Below, piece by piece: positions 1-6,242 of a stretch of DNA of 9,176 bases. Numbering within the stretch: the stretch's first letter is position 1; each line of letters starts with the position of its first letter. The notes under the pieces were generated by a model. That model was not told where the DNA came from. It worked only from the letters and a program-made list of their open reading frames with translations, and did no database searches. The position numbers were made by a program, and so were the translations under genes. This stretch comes from Phycisphaerae bacterium (lineage in GTDB: Bacteria; Planctomycetota; Phycisphaerae; UBA1845): assembly GCA_021604825.1 (NCBI GenBank), contig BQJS01000192.1, forward strand, positions 1-9,176, in the 5' to 3' direction.

Positions 1-1290
1 CAGCGCGCCCGGCCCATTGATGCAGTCCGTCAGGATGGCCATCTCAGACAGCAACTCGGAGTGCAGCTTGGGACGATCAAACGGAAAGGTCTCGGCGGCC
101 ACGCGCGGATCTGTCAGTGCGTTGGCCATAAAGTCGACAAGGGCCGGTCGCACGGGCGGTGGAATGGCAATCGGTGGAATCAGCGGATCTTGATTCGCGG
201 GAAACTGCACCTGCCCGTTGATCCCCAAATAAAAGTCCAGCACCACCGGGAGAGACTGCACCTGACCATTGTGCATGTACGTTTGTTTCAAACCGGTGTT
301 GCGCAGCGACGGCACCTTAAAACGTCCTGCGTCAGTAGCAATACCTGTCACTGCCTGTCGCCCGTTGTCTTCGGCGATGGGACGCAAACCGATGTTACGA
401 AACGTGTTGTTCGTAAAGAGCGGCGGCGCGTGACATATCGCGCACTGACTGGCCCGAAAGAAATTCCAACCTTGCACTTGCCCCGGCGTCATCGCCGTCG
501 GGTCTCCACCAACAAACGCATCCCAAGGTGTCTGGTCGGGCACCAACGTGCGCTCGTAAGTAGCGATTGCAAAAGCAATGCGTTCAGCCGTAATCGCCGA
601 ATCGCCGAACGCATCGGCAAACAAGTCGCCATACGTTGTACCGCCCGCCAGCGCCGCTTCGACATCGGATGGTTCGTGTACCGCGAGTGCCAACGGTGTC
701 GCGGTCGAAAGCTTCGTCGCAACTTGCCCCCAATCGCGCTCTTCGTGGGCCATCTCAACATCGCTCATCACCGGTCCGACGGCTTGGCTTTCCAATCCAC
801 CACCAACCGCAATGCTGACCAAACCGGTTTCGGGGTTGACGAACTGCGAGGTGGCTCGCCCGTCCCAGAAAAGGTCCGCCGCCCACTGGCTGCCGATCGT
901 GATCTGAGCGGACCGACCCGTCACTTGCGGATCGAACCCGAAAACCGGATCTTCATAGTAGATTCCATTTGAATCGGCGCGGGCAACGCCAAACGAACCA
1001 AAGATATCGTCAAGCGTCGCTTCGACGCCGTCAACGCCAGGGTTGACCGCGAACCTTGGGTCCGCACCGGCTGACGATGGAAGATGACACGTCCCACAAG
1101 CAATCGAATTGTCGCTCGACAGCTGCTCATCCCAAAACAAGACCTTTCCCAAAACGCGTTTGGATTCGGTGATCGGATTTTCGGCAGGAACCGGAACCGG
1201 TGGAAGCTGCGCCGCTGCGGGTATTGCGAAAAGTGTCAATCCCAAAAACAAAACTTTGGCGCGCACGGCATGACGCATCGAATCTTTCAT
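1..1290 (-). CDS. Di-haem cytochrome c peroxidase (MauG/CCP family), partial at 3' end
   Basis: Exported c-type cytochrome of the CCP/MauG family, which reduces H2O2 or carries out related oxidations in the periplasm. The frame is open for 430 codons and leaves the window without a stop. Residues 1-27 form a Sec signal peptide with likely cleavage at PAAA|Q. Two haem sites are visible, CGTCH (65-69) and CAICH (283-287). Family motifs include FWDGR (141-145), GPVMSDVEMAH (172-182), FKVPSLRN (324-331) and MHNG (339-342). The catalytic domain ends near the TDPRVAAE/FDRP region at about residue 410. The remaining tail (SEMAILTDCINGPGAL) looks like the start of an appended module. The start is the ATG at 1290, with AGGAG 8 nt upstream; a second ATG four codons later is less well placed. 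It lies about 280 bp from the cupin gene and probably has its own promoter. Family assignment is firm; the physiological substrate is unknown. Confidence 0.95.
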   Translation of the reverse strand, partial: MKDSMRHAVRAKVLFLGLTLFAIPAAAQLPPVPVPAENPITESKRVLGKVLFWDEQLSSDNSIACGTCHLPSSAGADPRFAVNPGVDGVEATLDDIFGSFGVARADSNGIYYEDPVFGFDPQVTGRSAQITIGSQWAADLFWDGRATSQFVNPETGLVSIAVGGGLESQAVGPVMSDVEMAHEERDWGQVATKLSTATPLALAVHEPSDVEAALAGGTTYGDLFADAFGDSAITAERIAFAIATYERTLVPDQTPWDAFVGGDPTAMTPGQVQGWNFFRASQCAICHAPPLFTNNTFRNIGLRPIAEDNGRQAVTGIATDAGRFKVPSLRNTGLKQTYMHNGQVQSLPVVLDFYLGINGQVQFPANQDPLIPPIAIPPPVRPALVDFMANALTDPRVAAETFPFDRPKLHSELLSEMAILTDCINGPGAL

Positions 1291-1381
1291 CGATAAATCT
1301 CCTACTAGATTGGACCACCAATTCACAATTGCTGCGCGGCGTCGAGGCGGGTGCCCGGCACTGACGATCGCACAGACTGAC

Positions 1382-1411
1382 ATTATACAGTTACAAGTCG
1401 ACGCTCGGTAA
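1382..1411 (-). promoter_or_regulatory. Possible sigma70 promoter for the cytochrome peroxidase
   Basis: On the minus strand, 1387-1382 reads TATAAT, a perfect -10 box. The best -35 at 18 bp spacing is TTACCG (1411-1406), a weak match. It would give a leader of about 85 nt before the ATG at 1290. Only the -10 is convincing, and no TG extension was relied on. Confidence 0.27.
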
Positions 1412-1494
1412 GCCCAAACGAATCGTCCCGCAAGTTATTGCGTGTCCGAATTGTCTTTCTTGTGTGTCGAAAATGCGATGCCTGTCGAATGTCT

Positions 1495-1538
1495 GCGTCC
1501 GATAGATTTCAGAATGTGCCTTGACTCAAGGCGGACGC
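1495..1538 (-). terminator. Nested hairpin downstream of the cupin gene, possible terminator
   Basis: Outer arms GCGTCCG (1495-1501) and CGGACGC (1532-1538) enclose a tight inner hairpin, GCCTTG (1518-1523) with CAAGGC (1527-1532) and a 3-nt loop. The two stems share base 1532, so they are alternatives or slightly shortened versions of each other. It begins 32 bp after the cupin stop codon. No T-run follows in the direction of transcription, so a classical intrinsic terminator is not supported; it may only be a 3' structure. Confidence 0.3.
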
Positions 1539-1570
1539 GATCGCTTCCCCAATGTTTAATTGGAGGCGTG

Positions 1571-1891
1571 CTACGAACGGACTTTGATCAGCGACAGCAA
1601 CATCTTCACCGGTGTCTTCGCTTTGATGCTGTGCTTGAGGCCGGGGGCCATGTGGACCCATGTGCCATCGGTGGCTTGAATGTTGTCGGATCCGAGGGTG
1701 ACGTCGGCGCTGCCCTCTAAGAAATGCATGACTGCCGGCATTGACGCGGTGTGTTCCGAAAGTTCTTCGCCTTCGGCAAACCCGAAAAGCACAATCTTGA
1801 GGTTGTCGTCGTTATGAATGGTGCGACTCAAGATGCCCTTCTCGGGTGCGTCTTGAAGCGAGTTGATGCTGGCTATGTGCGTGTAGTCCAC
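1571..1891 (-). CDS. Small single-domain cupin (HP0902-like)
   Basis: A 106-residue protein that is essentially one cupin beta-barrel. After a short N-terminal strand, residues 31-67 (from LKIVLFGFAEG through SEHTASMPAVMHFLEG) match the first cupin motif, with His47 as the likely ligand. Residues 76-94 (GTWVHMAPGLKHSIKA) match the second motif, with His87. The usual H-x-H pair and the glutamate of motif 1 are not intact, so metal binding may be weak or absent. This is seen in the HP0902-like subgroup, whose biochemical role is poorly known. The start is a GTG (1889-1891) with GAGGGA 6 nt upstream; no better ATG exists. It follows the YgbA-family gene by 33 bp and is probably co-transcribed with it. 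No enzymatic function can be assigned from the sequence. Confidence 0.88.
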   Translation of the reverse strand: MDYTHIASINSLQDAPEKGILSRTIHNDDNLKIVLFGFAEGEELSEHTASMPAVMHFLEGSADVTLGSDNIQATDGTWVHMAPGLKHSIKAKTPVKMLLSLIKVRS

Positions 1892-1924
1892 TTTGGTTCC
1901 CTCGATCAGCCGACTTCGCGACTG

Positions 1925-2293
1925 CTAGAAAAGCAATTTGAAGAGATAATCCAACCGCCCGGTCATCACGAGGCGGCGGCCTGAATACTTCATGACTTCT
2001 TTGATCTGTTCGCGGTAGGTTGGATGATAGCAATGCTCAGTACAGTGCTTGCACGCCGGCTTGGGGTCGAACGGACAGGTCGATCGCTTCACAAACGCAT
2101 GCGTCAACAGCTTGGTGCAACCGTCACACAGTTGAATATCTTTACCAACGATCGCCGCGACATCGTGCGTCTTGATGTCAACGGGTACCTTGGTCACATC
2201 GGAATGCTTGTGACCGCAATAGATGTTGATGAAATCAGCGAGCAGTCGAAGATCGCGATTCAACAGCTTGTCTGTTGAAGGGCATTCATCCAA
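1925..2293 (-). CDS. ygbA: YgbA / nitrous oxide-stimulated promoter family protein
   Basis: A 122-residue cysteine-rich protein of the YgbA_NO family. E. coli ygbA is controlled by the NO sensor NsrR; the molecular role is still unclear. Cysteines lie at 26 (IYCGHKH), 56 and 59 (LCDGC), 73 (CPF), 81 and 84 (CKHC) and 88 (HCYHP). The conserved end is YREQIKEVMKYSGRR (93-107). The cysteine pattern suggests metal or Fe-S binding, an inference. The start is a TTG (2293) with AGGGGA 9 nt upstream; the in-frame stop of the preceding gene (2327-2329) limits the N-terminus, and the first family match (LLNRDLRLLADFINIYC) begins only about ten residues in. It sits between a secretin-domain lipoprotein gene and a cupin gene, with 33 bp gaps on both sides, so an operon is likely. 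The stretch between Cys26 and Cys56 seems long for the family. Confidence 0.88.
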   Translation of the reverse strand: MDECPSTDKLLNRDLRLLADFINIYCGHKHSDVTKVPVDIKTHDVAAIVGKDIQLCDGCTKLLTHAFVKRSTCPFDPKPACKHCTEHCYHPTYREQIKEVMKYSGRRLVMTGRLDYLFKLLF

Positions 2294-2326
2294 GACTTTC
2301 TTTCCCCTATGCGGCCGAACAGCAAA

Positions 2327-3034
2327 TCATCCGCCCAACATGGTCGCATGTTCGTGCGGTATTTCAACTCGCTCAATCTGAATCAGGAGAGCCTTTCGGG
2401 AATCACTCAACGCATCCTTCTCCAATTCCTGAACCAGCCAATGGCCGATGTTGAGTCGCGCAGCACCCTCCAACCGAACAGTCCTGGCGAGACGGGATTC
2501 TGACGGCTGACCTTCCTCCGGGCGATTCAACATTTGAAACGAATACTGCAGTTCGGCACCGTCACGGGTGATCGACGTGGGTTCAACGAAGAATACGGTA
2601 CCGCTTTCCTGGCTTTCCCCTTCGCTGAAGATTCCGACCCATGCGGACTGCCCCTGCGATGTGATGACTTTGGGGCTGGTCAAGACCGATCCCGATTTTT
2701 CTGAGAGCGCCTCGCTGATGAGTTGGTTTACCGATGCGTCGCTCAAGACGGCGTATCGTTCCGCAGTGAATTTCCGTTCGATCGCGTTTTCACCCGTCCA
2801 CTCGATCAGCTTGGAAGCAATCAAGACCGAAGGCTTTCTATCAGTTGGAATCTGGGGTAACGTTGGCTCGTCGAGCGACCATTGGGGTGCTTCGACCCAA
2901 CTCGGAATCTTGGCGGGAGGCGGTGACGTCGGATTGGGATCAAACGCAACAGGGCCCTCTTTTCTTTGTTGCGAACATCCAAAAGACAGCGCCCCGACAA
3001 GAACGATTGACAAGCTATGAAGATTATTTCGCAT
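2327..3034 (-). CDS. Putative lipoprotein with an isolated secretin-like domain
   Basis: A 235-residue exported protein. Residues 1-20 (MRNNLHSLSIVLVGALSFGC) read as a lipoprotein signal with Cys20 as the anchor, although the lipobox is imperfect. A proline-rich linker (28-65) follows. Residues 67-227 resemble the C-terminal part of type II/III secretins: VLIASKLIEW (70-79) fits the strand that opens the domain, and VLTSPKVITSQGQSAWVGI (117-135) fits the secretin signature around a conserved Pro and Gly-Gln. The usual closing signature before the membrane strands is missing and the protein is far too short for a secretin, so it is unlikely to form a channel by itself. The start is the ATG at 3034, with GGGAG 7 nt upstream; the frame stays open to 3178 but shows no better start or signal peptide there. 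It heads the likely operon with the YgbA and cupin genes. Domain assignment is moderately sure; function unknown. Confidence 0.75.
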   Translation of the reverse strand: MRNNLHSLSIVLVGALSFGCSQQRKEGPVAFDPNPTSPPPAKIPSWVEAPQWSLDEPTLPQIPTDRKPSVLIASKLIEWTGENAIERKFTAERYAVLSDASVNQLISEALSEKSGSVLTSPKVITSQGQSAWVGIFSEGESQESGTVFFVEPTSITRDGAELQYSFQMLNRPEEGQPSESRLARTVRLEGAARLNIGHWLVQELEKDALSDSRKALLIQIERVEIPHEHATMLGG

Positions 3035-3146
3035 TTCGTGACTCCCAGTGCAAGAACCAGAATTAAACGGCCCGAATACTCCTTGCGGTGTACTACCCAC
3101 TGCGGGACGAGTGGATGCAACCTCAACCACTGTTGCAATGTGGTTC

Positions 3147-3175
3147 CGTATAGACCGGCAGCAAAACATTCGCAA
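3147..3175 (-). promoter_or_regulatory. Possible promoter for the lipoprotein-ygbA-cupin operon
   Basis: On the minus strand, TTGCGA (3175-3170) and TATACG (3152-3147) are 17 bp apart, each matching 4 of 6 consensus bases. This would give a leader of roughly 105 nt before the ATG at 3034. The surrounding gap (3035-3327) holds no gene or RNA that I can support. Confidence 0.25.
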
Positions 3176-3327
3176 CAACGAAATCGGTTCTGAATTGGCA
3201 AATACGGAGGAATGGAAAGTGAACTACCAAAAAAGCGTGTGCAGATTCAATTCCAATGTTCAACAGAACTGAATCACAGTTACATCGGTTGGCTCTGCCC
3301 TCTGAAACGCAAAACCAAATCGGCAAC

Positions 3328-4407
3328 CTAACTCATCCATCCGCCGCTTTCGACGCGCCTTTGATTTGAATTCTTGTCGCCCCATGCGGTGACACGGTGG
3401 CCGGCGAGTTCGGCGACTTGGCGAAGTTCGTCCATGAGCTTTTTGAATCGATCCGGTAAAACGGCTTGCGGTCCGTCGCACATTGCTTTTTCTGGGCAAC
3501 TATGAACTTCGACAATGACGCCAGCTGCCCCAACCACCACGCCTGCCAGCGCAAGTGGTGGCACCAAGTCGCGCTTGCCAGCCGCGTGGGACGGATCGAC
3601 AAAGACGGGCAAGTGTGAACGCTGCTGGATGACCGGCACGGCTGACACGTCCAACGTGAAGCGTACTTCGTCTGCAAACGTGCGAATCCCGCGCTCGCAC
3701 AGTATCACGCGATGGTTCCCCTGACTCAGCACATACTCAGCCGACATTAGTAGTTCAGTAATCGTCGCCGACATACCCCGCTTGATAAACACCGGCTTAT
3801 CTGTTTTACCGACTTCGAGGAGCAGATTGAAGTTCTGCATGTTGCGTGCGCCGATTTGAAAGATGTCGGCGTATTGGGCGACGACCTCGACATCGCGCGG
3901 GTCGGTCACTTCGGTGATGGTGGGCATGTTTAATTCGTCGCCGGCTTCTGCGAGCAACTTCAAACCGTCGAGCCCGAGACCTTGAAACGAATACGGCGAA
4001 CTTCGCGGCTTAAACGCCCCACCGCGCAGAATCGAAGCGCCCGCATCTTTCACCGCCCGACCCACTTCAAACAATAGGTCGCGACTTTCGATCGCGCACG
4101 GACCGGCGATCACATTTACATGCGGTCCGCCGACACGGATGCCTTTGATATCGATGATGGTATCGGCTTCGTGAAGCTCGCGCGAGGCGAGGCGGTACGG
4201 CTGCGTTACCGCGATGACCCGATCGACACCGCCGAGTTGCTCAAGTTGTTGGGTACCATCCACCGCGATGACGCCGACCGCTGAAATCATCGTGCGAAAT
4301 TCACCGTCGGCGCGGTGCGAGGAGAGCCCCATGTCGACCATGCGCAACTCGACCGCAGCCTTGTCCTCAGCCGTCGCCGTCGATCGCATGACCACCACAA
4401 GTTCCAT
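3328..4407 (-). CDS. aroF: 3-deoxy-7-phosphoheptulonate (DAHP) synthase, type I-beta with ferredoxin-like regulatory domain
   Basis: Joins phosphoenolpyruvate and erythrose 4-phosphate into DAHP, the first committed step of the shikimate pathway, in the cytoplasm. Residues 1 to about 75 form the N-terminal ferredoxin-like domain seen in Thermotoga-type enzymes, which carries feedback control by aromatic amino acids. The TIM barrel follows with AGPCAIES (101-108), RGGAFKPRSSPYSFQGLG (128-145), QIGARNMQNF (184-193), IKRGM (208-212), CERGIRTF (237-244) and VDPSHAAGKRD (270-280). The metal ligands expected from the Thermotoga enzyme, Cys, His, Glu and Asp, are all present at 104, 274, 300 and 311. 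At 359 residues it is about 20 longer than the Thermotoga protein because of a polar C-terminal tail. The start is an ATG with AGGAA 8 nt upstream. It lies 31 bp after pheA on the same strand, so the two are almost certainly one operon. Confidence 0.97.
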   Translation of the reverse strand: MELVVVMRSTATAEDKAAVELRMVDMGLSSHRADGEFRTMISAVGVIAVDGTQQLEQLGGVDRVIAVTQPYRLASRELHEADTIIDIKGIRVGGPHVNVIAGPCAIESRDLLFEVGRAVKDAGASILRGGAFKPRSSPYSFQGLGLDGLKLLAEAGDELNMPTITEVTDPRDVEVVAQYADIFQIGARNMQNFNLLLEVGKTDKPVFIKRGMSATITELLMSAEYVLSQGNHRVILCERGIRTFADEVRFTLDVSAVPVIQQRSHLPVFVDPSHAAGKRDLVPPLALAGVVVGAAGVIVEVHSCPEKAMCDGPQAVLPDRFKKLMDELRQVAELAGHRVTAWGDKNSNQRRVESGGWMS

Positions 4408-4438
4408 CGTTTCAATTCCTAAACATCAATGCGAATCG

Positions 4439-5524
4439 TCAGACCACTTCGGTCGCCGGGGGAAACGAACCCAGGATTTTCAGCGAACTGCAATAGACAC
4501 TGGCTTTCTGCACCGCTGCTGAAATCTCCGCCGTCTCAATATGCCCTTCAATATCCACGAAGAAGCGATACTCGAATTGCTTTTGCCGACTCGGGCGCGA
4601 TTCGATGTACGTCATGTTGATTTTGGCCTGACGGAAAACATCCAGCACCTCGACCAGCGAACCGGGTTTGTCCGACGCGACGAAGAGCAGCGCCGTTTTG
4701 TCATTGCCGGTCGGTTTCGCATGCTCACGCCCGATGACCAAGAATCGCGTGACATTGCCCGGGTCGTCTTCGATGCGATCGCAAATCTTCAAGAGGCCGT
4801 ACACTTCCGCCGCAAGTTCGCTACCGATCGCGGCCGCCCCATCTTCCTGCGACGCCTGCTCAGCCGCCTTACTCGTGCTCGCCGCGCTGATCGTCTTGGA
4901 CATCAGCCCCGTTTCGGTCAACCATTTCTGGCACTGCATGAACCCTTCAGGCTTCGAGTACACGCGTTCGATTTTTTCCAGCGGGCAGTTGGCCAACAGA
5001 TGATGCTGCACCGAAAGATTGACCTCGGCGCAGATTTTTACGTCGCGTTCATGGAAGGCGTCGAGCGTATCGATCACGCCACCACCAACCGTATTCTCAA
5101 CCGGCACGATGCCAAGATCGACATGCTCGCGTTCGATCTCGTCGAAGACCGCCGAAATCTGCCCGAGTGGTTCATACTCGACCGATGCACCAAACTTCCG
5201 CTTGGCGGCGAGGTGCGAGTAACTTCCGGGTGGTCCGAGGTACGCGATCCGGGGCGGGCGTTCGAGCGTGAACGATCCGCTCATCAACTCGCGGTAGATC
5301 GCGGTCACCGTTCGATCGGAGAGCGGGCCTTTGTTGGCAGCCACGACCTTGTCGAGGACTTGCCGTTCGCGGGCAGGTGCGTAGGTGGCGTCGCCCGAAG
5401 CGCGTTTGAGCTTTCCGATCTTGACGGCCATCTCGGCGCGCTCGTTGATGAGACGCACGATATCGCCATCGATCTCATCGATCCGCTTGCGACAGGGTTC
5501 GAGTTGTGAATCGGACTCGCTCAA
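4439..5524 (-). CDS. pheA: Bifunctional chorismate mutase / prephenate dehydratase (P-protein)
   Basis: Converts chorismate to prephenate and then to phenylpyruvate for phenylalanine synthesis. Numbering from the TTG at 5524 (361 residues), an AroQ chorismate mutase domain spans about 8-88 (RKRIDEID, YAPARERQVL, IYRELMS). The prephenate dehydratase domain spans about 92-265 (IAYLGPPGSYSH at 93-104, VPVENTVGGG at 140-149, catalytic TRF at 259-261). A phenylalanine-binding ACT domain spans about 277-361 (GSLV at 288-291 and ESRP at 308-311). The frame stays open to a TTG at 5578, but those extra 18 residues are encoded by one arm of a palindrome and match no family member that I recall. TTG 5524 has a weak GGAA 9 nt upstream; TTG 5539 is an alternative. 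A promoter at 5673-5646 and the palindromic leader precede it. aroF follows by 31 bp. ACT control by phenylalanine is expected. Confidence 0.95.
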   Translation of the reverse strand: MSESDSQLEPCRKRIDEIDGDIVRLINERAEMAVKIGKLKRASGDATYAPARERQVLDKVVAANKGPLSDRTVTAIYRELMSGSFTLERPPRIAYLGPPGSYSHLAAKRKFGASVEYEPLGQISAVFDEIEREHVDLGIVPVENTVGGGVIDTLDAFHERDVKICAEVNLSVQHHLLANCPLEKIERVYSKPEGFMQCQKWLTETGLMSKTISAASTSKAAEQASQEDGAAAIGSELAAEVYGLLKICDRIEDDPGNVTRFLVIGREHAKPTGNDKTALLFVASDKPGSLVEVLDVFRQAKINMTYIESRPSRQKQFEYRFFVDIEGHIETAEISAAVQKASVYCSSLKILGSFPPATEVV

Positions 5525-5547
5525 AACGATGTATTCCAATGCTTCGA

Positions 5548-5613
5548 CGTAGGGTGGGCCGTACCCACCGCAGTTCAAATGCGAACGACATGGTGGGCAC
5601 GGCCCACCCTACG
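5548..5613. repeat. Long palindrome (REP-like) in the pheA leader
   Basis: Arms 5548-5569 and 5592-5613 are 22 bp each and are inverted copies with a single mismatch, around a 22-nt loop. Each arm carries the core GTAGGGTGGGC, and the right arm also holds an internal palindrome (GGTGGGC-ACG-GCCCACC), so a branched or cruciform fold is possible. I recall similar cores as dispersed repeats in planctomycete and some cyanobacterial genomes, but copy number here cannot be tested. It lies between the likely pheA promoter and the pheA start, so its transcript would fold into a strong hairpin ending about 23 nt before the start codon. There is no T-run after it. Confidence 0.85.
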
Positions 5614-5645
5614 CGCATTCTACCCTTTTCTGACGATCGATTGCG

Positions 5646-5673
5646 AGCATAGCGGTCGGCGAATGGCTGTCAA
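5646..5673 (-). promoter_or_regulatory. Sigma70-type promoter for pheA-aroF
   Basis: On the minus strand, TTGACA (5673-5668, a perfect -35) and TATGCT (5651-5646, 4 of 6) are separated by 16 bp. It starts 18 bp after the moaB stop codon and gives a leader of about 115 nt that contains the whole 5548-5613 palindrome. No other candidate in this gap is as good. Confidence 0.5.
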
Positions 5674-5690
5674 CGCGGACCCTTGCCGCA

Positions 5691-6203
5691 TCACTTGTTC
5701 TCGATCTTGCCAGCCAGCGCAACGATGTGCCCGAGTTCGGGGATGATTAGCTTGGTCATGGCGAGTTCGACGGCTTTGGGTGATCCGGGCATCATGAACA
5801 CCGCCGTTTGATTCGTGATGCCAGCCAGCGCCCGCGAAAGCATCGACGCAGCCCCCACCTGATCGAAGCTGAGCATGCGGAATAACTCACCAAACCCATC
5901 GAGTCGCTTGTCCAACATGGGCTCAATGGCTTCGACGGTCGTGTCGCGGGCGGCGATCCCCGTACCGCCCGATAACAAAATCGCATGGCAACCGACATCA
6001 CAAGACATTGCATGAACAAGTTTCGCAACGTCGGCGGGTTCATCTTTGACGATGGCATGACTCTGGACAGAGTGCCCGGCCGCTTCGAGCAGCGTCCGCA
6101 CCAACTGCCCACCGGTGTCCGTTTCTTCTGTTCGAGTGTCACTAACCGTGACAATCGCACAGTTGGCGGTTCGCTGATCCTTTTGATGCTGCGGTGCAGG
6201 CAC
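5691..6203 (-). CDS. moaB: MoaB/MogA-family molybdenum cofactor protein
   Basis: A 170-residue protein of the MogA/MoaB family, which adenylates molybdopterin before metal insertion; MoaB does this in some organisms, and its role in others is unsettled. Length equals that of E. coli MoaB. Visible motifs are TVSDTRTEETDTGG (19-32), LLSGGTGIAARDTT (76-89) with the SGGTG nucleotide/pterin loop at 78-82, GFGELFRMLSF (103-113) and MPGSPKAVELAM (137-148). The start is a GTG with AGGGGGA 7 nt upstream; the ATG overlapping it is in another frame. It follows the release-factor-like gene by 39 bp, and no terminator or promoter is evident between them, so co-transcription is likely. No other molybdenum cofactor gene is in the window. 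Whether it is functionally MoaB or MogA cannot be told from sequence alone. Confidence 0.93.
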   Translation of the reverse strand: MPAPQHQKDQRTANCAIVTVSDTRTEETDTGGQLVRTLLEAAGHSVQSHAIVKDEPADVAKLVHAMSCDVGCHAILLSGGTGIAARDTTVEAIEPMLDKRLDGFGELFRMLSFDQVGAASMLSRALAGITNQTAVFMMPGSPKAVELAMTKLIIPELGHIVALAGKIENK

Positions 6204-6242
6204 TGTTCATTCCCCCTTGGCTTCCGAACCCATTGCAAGCGG

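Noticed and set aside
61..972. 303-codon open frame on the plus strand opposite the peroxidase
   Set aside because: The minus strand encodes a clear di-haem peroxidase with all motifs. The plus-strand product is Arg-rich, has no recognisable domain and reflects codon bias of the opposite gene.
1537..1544. GCGATCGC octamer (HIP1-like)
   Set aside because: I noticed this site without a repeated pattern around it; one 8-mer in 9 kb of moderately GC-rich DNA is not informative.
3035..3178. 48-codon upstream extension of the secretin-domain lipoprotein
   Set aside because: It would bury the signal peptide inside the protein. The ATG at 3034 has a good ribosome site and gives a normal lipoprotein N-terminus.
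3212..3331. 39-codon plus-strand frame with GGAGG just before its ATG
   Set aside because: The Shine-Dalgarno-like run is only 1 nt from the ATG, the product has no recognisable features, and the end overlaps the aroF stop. A GTG eight bases after GGAGG gives only 17 residues. Not enough to call a gene.
4541..5509. 322-codon open frame on the plus strand opposite pheA
   Set aside because: It is entirely antisense to a well-supported three-domain P-protein, and its composition (Arg, Asp and Leu rich, no domain) is typical of a mirror frame.
5525..5578. N-terminal extension of PheA from TTG 5578
   Set aside because: The extra residues are encoded mostly by one arm of the palindrome and come before the normal start of the chorismate mutase domain. 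TTG 5524 is a simpler start.
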